A stretch of DNA of 37,999 nucleotides. It comes from a virus. The position numbers and the translations under genes were made by a program. This document shows positions 35,966 through 37,999 of the stretch, piece after piece (within the stretch, counting starts at the first letter, position 1; each line of letters begins with the position of its first letter). The DNA is taken from IMG/VR virus record IMGVR_UViG_3300008267_000135, positions 1-37,999 of that record; one strand, 5' to 3'. The notes below the pieces were generated by a model. The model had not been told where the DNA came from. It worked only from the letters and a program-made list of their open reading frames with translations, and ran no database searches.

Positions 35966-36776
35966 TTGAAACAAACTCCTGATAGCCGTTTAAGATTCCA
36001 CTAGTCACTGAGCCAGCACCTATATTCATTGCTAGTTTTTCAAGTTGTGATCCGCTTTTGCAAATCATAGCCAAGTCATCATAAACGGTTGTATTTTTCC
36101 CATCCCTAGCCATGTGAAAGTCAGAGCGCGAACAACCATCAATCGCCTGCATGATGTGCACTGTCGTGTAGCCTTCCTTCAGTCTTGCTTTGACAGCTCG
36201 CCTTCTGTCATCAGTAAACTTAGCTGTTCCGCGCTTGTTCATAACGCTGCACCAATAATCAAAGATTGCAGTCAAGTCGTCAGCTTGCTGACATATATCA
36301 TTCCCTTCCTGTTCCCTTCCCTTCCTTTCCTTTCCCTTCCCTTCCCCTTGATCTTGCACAAGAGGCGTGACTGACGCGTGACTGACGCGTGACTGACGCG
36401 TGGAATTCTCAACTAATTCAACAACTAACGAATATTCATCATCGTGAGAAGGTAATTCACTGTCACTTTCCCTGTTATTAATAACCTGGTGCTTTTTAAA
36501 TGTCGGAATACACCCGAAAAGCTCGCCTGAATTTTCGTACTTCACTAGAAATCCACGCGTGACCAACGCGTCAAGAACGCGTGAAAAGTCGATGTTGTCA
36601 AATGGCAAAACATCTAACTTTAACTGTCTCGGCTTCCATTTAAACCTCCCTTCTCTGTCGCAGGCAGTAAATAATCCTGCAAATGAAATCCTTATCGGTA
36701 ATCCCGTCTCTATCTCCAACTCGTAAAGCCCTTCATGTCTAAAAAGTTCTGGCTTTACTGTTCTGATTCTTGCCAT
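35958..36776 (-). CDS. Phage replication initiator (O-like), carrying iteron-like repeats
   Basis: 272 residues. The N-terminal region (1-100: MARIRTVKPELFRHEGLYELE, then LPIRISFAGLFTACDREGRFKWKPRQLKLDVLPFDNIDFSRVLDALVTRGFLVKY and KKHQVINNRE) is a winged-helix pattern found widely in phage replication proteins. A low-complexity linker (about 120-160, including GEGKGKERKGREQEG) precedes a C-terminal domain like those that contact helicases (IFDYWCSVMNKRGTAKFTDDRRRAVKARLKEGYT). ACGCGT repeats spaced 11 bases lie inside its DNA, as lambda's iterons lie inside O. It heads the replication operon. Confidence 0.75.
   Translation of the reverse strand: MARIRTVKPELFRHEGLYELEIETGLPIRISFAGLFTACDREGRFKWKPRQLKLDVLPFDNIDFSRVLDALVTRGFLVKYENSGELFGCIPTFKKHQVINNRESDSELPSHDDEYSLVVELVENSTRQSRVSHASVTPLVQDQGEGKGKERKGREQEGNDICQQADDLTAIFDYWCSVMNKRGTAKFTDDRRRAVKARLKEGYTTVHIMQAIDGCSRSDFHMARDGKNTTVYDDLAMICKSGSQLEKLAMNIGAGSVTSGILNGYQEFVSNE
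36312..36349 (-). repeat. 38-base homopyrimidine/homopurine tract
   Basis: The plus strand carries 38 uninterrupted C/T residues made of near-repeats of TTCCC and TTCC. Such tracts can form triplex (H-DNA). It encodes the Glu/Gly/Lys/Arg linker of the replication initiator. Confidence 0.85.
36363..36582 (-). other. Putative replication origin: two clusters of 11-bp-phased ACGCGT repeats flanking an AT-rich segment
   Basis: Cluster A: ACGCGT at 36374, 36385 and 36396, plus a degenerate copy at 36363; the unit GCGTGACTGAC is tandem. Cluster B: ACGCGT at 36555, 36566 and 36577. All spacings within clusters are 11 bases. Between them lies AT-rich DNA with the perfect 12-bp palindrome GTTATTAATAAC (36474-36485). 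A pyrimidine tract lies beside cluster A. The layout resembles lambda ori inside gene O. Confidence 0.55.
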
Positions 36777-36793
36777 AATGATTCGTCCTTTCT

Positions 36794-36820
36794 GCCCTTG
36801 CCTAGTAGCGGGGCTTTTTT
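36794..36820 (+). terminator. Rightward-oriented terminator-like hairpin
   Basis: GCCC (36794-36797) pairs with GGGC (36811-36814), with an inner GC/GC pair, followed by TTTTTT. It points rightward although both flanking genes run leftward, so it may block antisense transcripts entering from the initiator region. Confidence 0.5.
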
Positions 36821-36825
36821 ATTAC

Positions 36826-37086
36826 CTAAATAAACAAGCCATCAGTTAGGGTTCGAATGTATTCGTTGTACTGCTGATCATCCATTGCAGTGTGAGATGC
36901 GGCATTTTTTGCGGCGCTATACATAGCCCACCTAGTATTGATTTCAACTTCTCTTAATCGCAATGACTGCGACAGTAGGCACTCAATTGCTGCTGTAAAG
37001 TTTCCGCTGTACTCCTCGCTTGCCAGCATTTTTACAGCCTCGCGAATATTAGAATCAAGTCGCATATGAACAATTTGCTTAGACAT
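36826..37086 (-). CDS. Ribbon-helix-helix (Arc/MetJ-type) transcription regulator
   Basis: 86 residues. 'KQIVHMRLDSNIREAVKMLASEEYSGNFTAAIECLLSQSLR' has the RHH layout: a short strand (IVHMRL), helix, turn with 'G-N-F', and a second helix. Such proteins bind DNA as dimers. It lies next to the overlapping divergent promoters and its own promoter is inside them, so it is the natural candidate to regulate both arms. I have no functional match beyond the fold pattern. It is the first leftward gene. Confidence 0.7.
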   Translation of the reverse strand: MSKQIVHMRLDSNIREAVKMLASEEYSGNFTAAIECLLSQSLRLREVEINTRWAMYSAAKNAASHTAMDDQQYNEYIRTLTDGLFI

Positions 37087-37110
37087 TTATTTACCCTTAT
37101 GTGTTATGTT

Positions 37111-37151
37111 GTGTTGACAATGATAAACGCAGTGATTAATATAGTCAACAC
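37111..37151. promoter_or_regulatory. Fully overlapping divergent promoters inside an inverted repeat
   Basis: Rightward: TTGACA (37114-37119), 17 bases, TAATAT (37137-37142). Leftward: TTGACT (37143-37148), 17 bases, TATCAT (37120-37125). The -35 of each abuts the -10 of the other. The arms GTGTTGAC (37111-37118) and GTCAACAC (37144-37151) form a perfect 8-bp inverted repeat covering both -35 boxes, so one dimer or tetramer bound here could block both directions. Confidence 0.7.
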
Positions 37152-37175
37152 CAAATAAAACAACGGAGAGAAATA

Positions 37176-37850
37176 ATGAGTAACTTAAAACTCTGGCAAG
37201 CTGTCGAACAAACAGATTTGCAATTTACCAAGAAAGTCACCCAGCGCGGCGGCTACACCGCCATTAGCCCACAATACCAGCTCAAATGCGCGACTGAGCA
37301 ATTCGGCGCTTATGGCGCTGGCTTTGGTTTGTGCCAGTCTGATTTCGATATGAGTATTTTTGAAGCGACTGGCATCGTGATTCATAAAGCGGTTTTCTTT
37401 TACGTTTTAGACGGTAAGCGCTACGATTTTCCGCTTAGCAACGCAATTGAAGCAGCTCGCGGCAAAGGTGAAAAGCGTTATGTTGACACCGACTTTGCAA
37501 AGAAGGTTGAGACAAACACCGTCAGTAAGGCGCTGTCAAAGCTTGGCTTTAACGCTGACGTATTTATGGGCATGATGGAAGATCAAAGCTACCTGGCTGA
37601 ACTGCAAAACGATTTGGCATTACAGAAGGCAGATGACAAAGACGCCGAGATTGTCAGCCAGCGTTTAGAGTATGACGCATGGAAACAAAAAGAGCTGCTG
37701 GTATATCCATCACTGCAAACGCTTAACGCATTAAACACTGTTTACACCGGCCATGTTCGCAAGTGTAAGCGCCATAACGATGATGCTGGCATCTTGCTGT
37801 TTAAGTCAGCATATGAAAGCCGTAAAGCAGAGCTGGAGCAACCGCAATGA
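37176..37850 (+). CDS. Putative single-strand annealing recombination protein (Rad52/Sak-like)
   Basis: 224 residues. MSNLKLWQAVEQTDLQFTKKVTQRGGYTAISPQYQLKCATEQFGAYGAGFG and FFYVLDGKRYDFPLSNAIEAARGKGEKRYVDTDFAKKVETNTVSKALSKLGFNADVFMG match the layout of phage proteins I associate with the DUF1071/Sak annealing group: 'W..v.kTDp..tK.......g.taI...y......t..fGp.G.GWg' and 'vDtD..Kka.TDa..kalsklGf.aDvflG'. GGAGAG precedes the ATG. The following Gp157 and SSB genes support a recombination cassette. A RecT-type identity is not supported. Confidence 0.6.
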   Translation: MSNLKLWQAVEQTDLQFTKKVTQRGGYTAISPQYQLKCATEQFGAYGAGFGLCQSDFDMSIFEATGIVIHKAVFFYVLDGKRYDFPLSNAIEAARGKGEKRYVDTDFAKKVETNTVSKALSKLGFNADVFMGMMEDQSYLAELQNDLALQKADDKDAEIVSQRLEYDAWKQKELLVYPSLQTLNALNTVYTGHVRKCKRHNDDAGILLFKSAYESRKAELEQPQ

Positions 37851-37999
37851 AACTTTATGAAATAACCGGAGCGCTGGCGGATTTATCCAGCATGGATTTA
37901 GATGATGAAGCCGTTCAGACGTCGCTAGAATTAGCTCAGGGCGATTTTAACGACAAAGCCGTTGCAATCATCAAGCTGACAGAAAACATGACCGCAGAT
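37847..37999 (+). CDS. Siphovirus Gp157-like protein, N-terminal part (continues at base 1)
   Basis: 51 residues to the window end, starting in an ATGA overlap with the annealing-protein candidate. The start MKLYEITGALADLSSMDLDDEAVQTSLELAQGDFNDKAVAIIKLTENM is the Gp157 N-terminal pattern ('klyel.. .y..l....d.e...dtl..i.ge...K...i...i.n.'). The frame continues at base 1 without a gap or stop, so the window edges are one point on a circle or a permuted terminus. Confidence 0.8.
   Translation, partial: MKLYEITGALADLSSMDLDDEAVQTSLELAQGDFNDKAVAIIKLTENMTAD

Noticed and set aside
1-37999. CRISPR array, insertion sequence, integrase, CI-type repressor, toxin-antitoxin or methylase genes
   Set aside because: I looked for repeat-spacer patterns, transposase and recombinase motifs and the usual catalytic blocks and found none.

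Overview
The window looks like one complete tailed-phage genome of about 38 kb, circularly permuted so that the linear ends cut through a single gene. The last 153 bases encode the first 51 residues of a Gp157-like protein, and bases 1-333 continue it in frame. The genes point to a phage of a Gram-negative, probably gammaproteobacterial, host. Evidence for this is a lambda-style Rz with an embedded Rz1 lipoprotein, a T4/P22-type (GH24) lysozyme, NinB and NinG, a DnaB-type helicase, strong AGGAG-type ribosome sites and UUCG-loop hairpins. I find no integrase, excisionase, CI-like repressor or partition gene, so a lytic lifestyle is likelier than a temperate one. A long tape-measure gene, a tail tube gene and no sheath gene suggest a siphovirus.

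Rightward block (37176 through the junction to 4081): a candidate single-strand annealing protein, Gp157, an SSB, then about a dozen small early genes (one YopX-like, two probable membrane proteins, two with HTH-like segments). It is convergent with the leftward block at a terminator near 4067-4090. Leftward block (37086 down to 4139), in transcription order: RHH regulator; replication initiator carrying iteron-like repeats; helicase-loader candidate; DnaB-type helicase; NinB; NinG; a free-standing HNH endonuclease; many small ATGA-coupled genes; a tRNA-like element; terminase small and large subunits; an AP2/HNH-type endonuclease; MuF; DUF4055 portal; scaffold; major capsid protein; decoration-like and small membrane genes; head-tail connectors; tail terminator; tail tube; chaperones; tape measure; tail tip and fibres; lysis cassette; distal appendage genes.

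The two blocks diverge from 37111-37151, where face-to-face sigma70-like promoters overlap almost completely inside an inverted repeat next to the RHH gene. In the structural block, four promoters with the -10 box TATACT share a 14-bp near-palindrome (consensus GGTNAYRCGTNACC, allowing mismatches). They stand before portal, scaffold/capsid, tail tube and tape measure. A fifth TATACT promoter without that element precedes the terminase genes. Intrinsic terminators after capsid, after its small neighbour, after tail tube and before tape measure divide the block into separately controlled units. A second dispersed element, ACTGGTCGGAGTTGT, abuts -35-like boxes at three sites before accessory (moron-like) DNA.

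The most unusual items are these two dispersed regulatory elements, a putative origin with two sets of 11-bp-phased ACGCGT repeats inside the initiator gene, a tRNA-like gene with a 13-nt anticodon loop, two structured non-coding segments, and a portal/MuF order opposite to the common one. All functional statements rest on reading the sequence and remembered family features; no database search was run.
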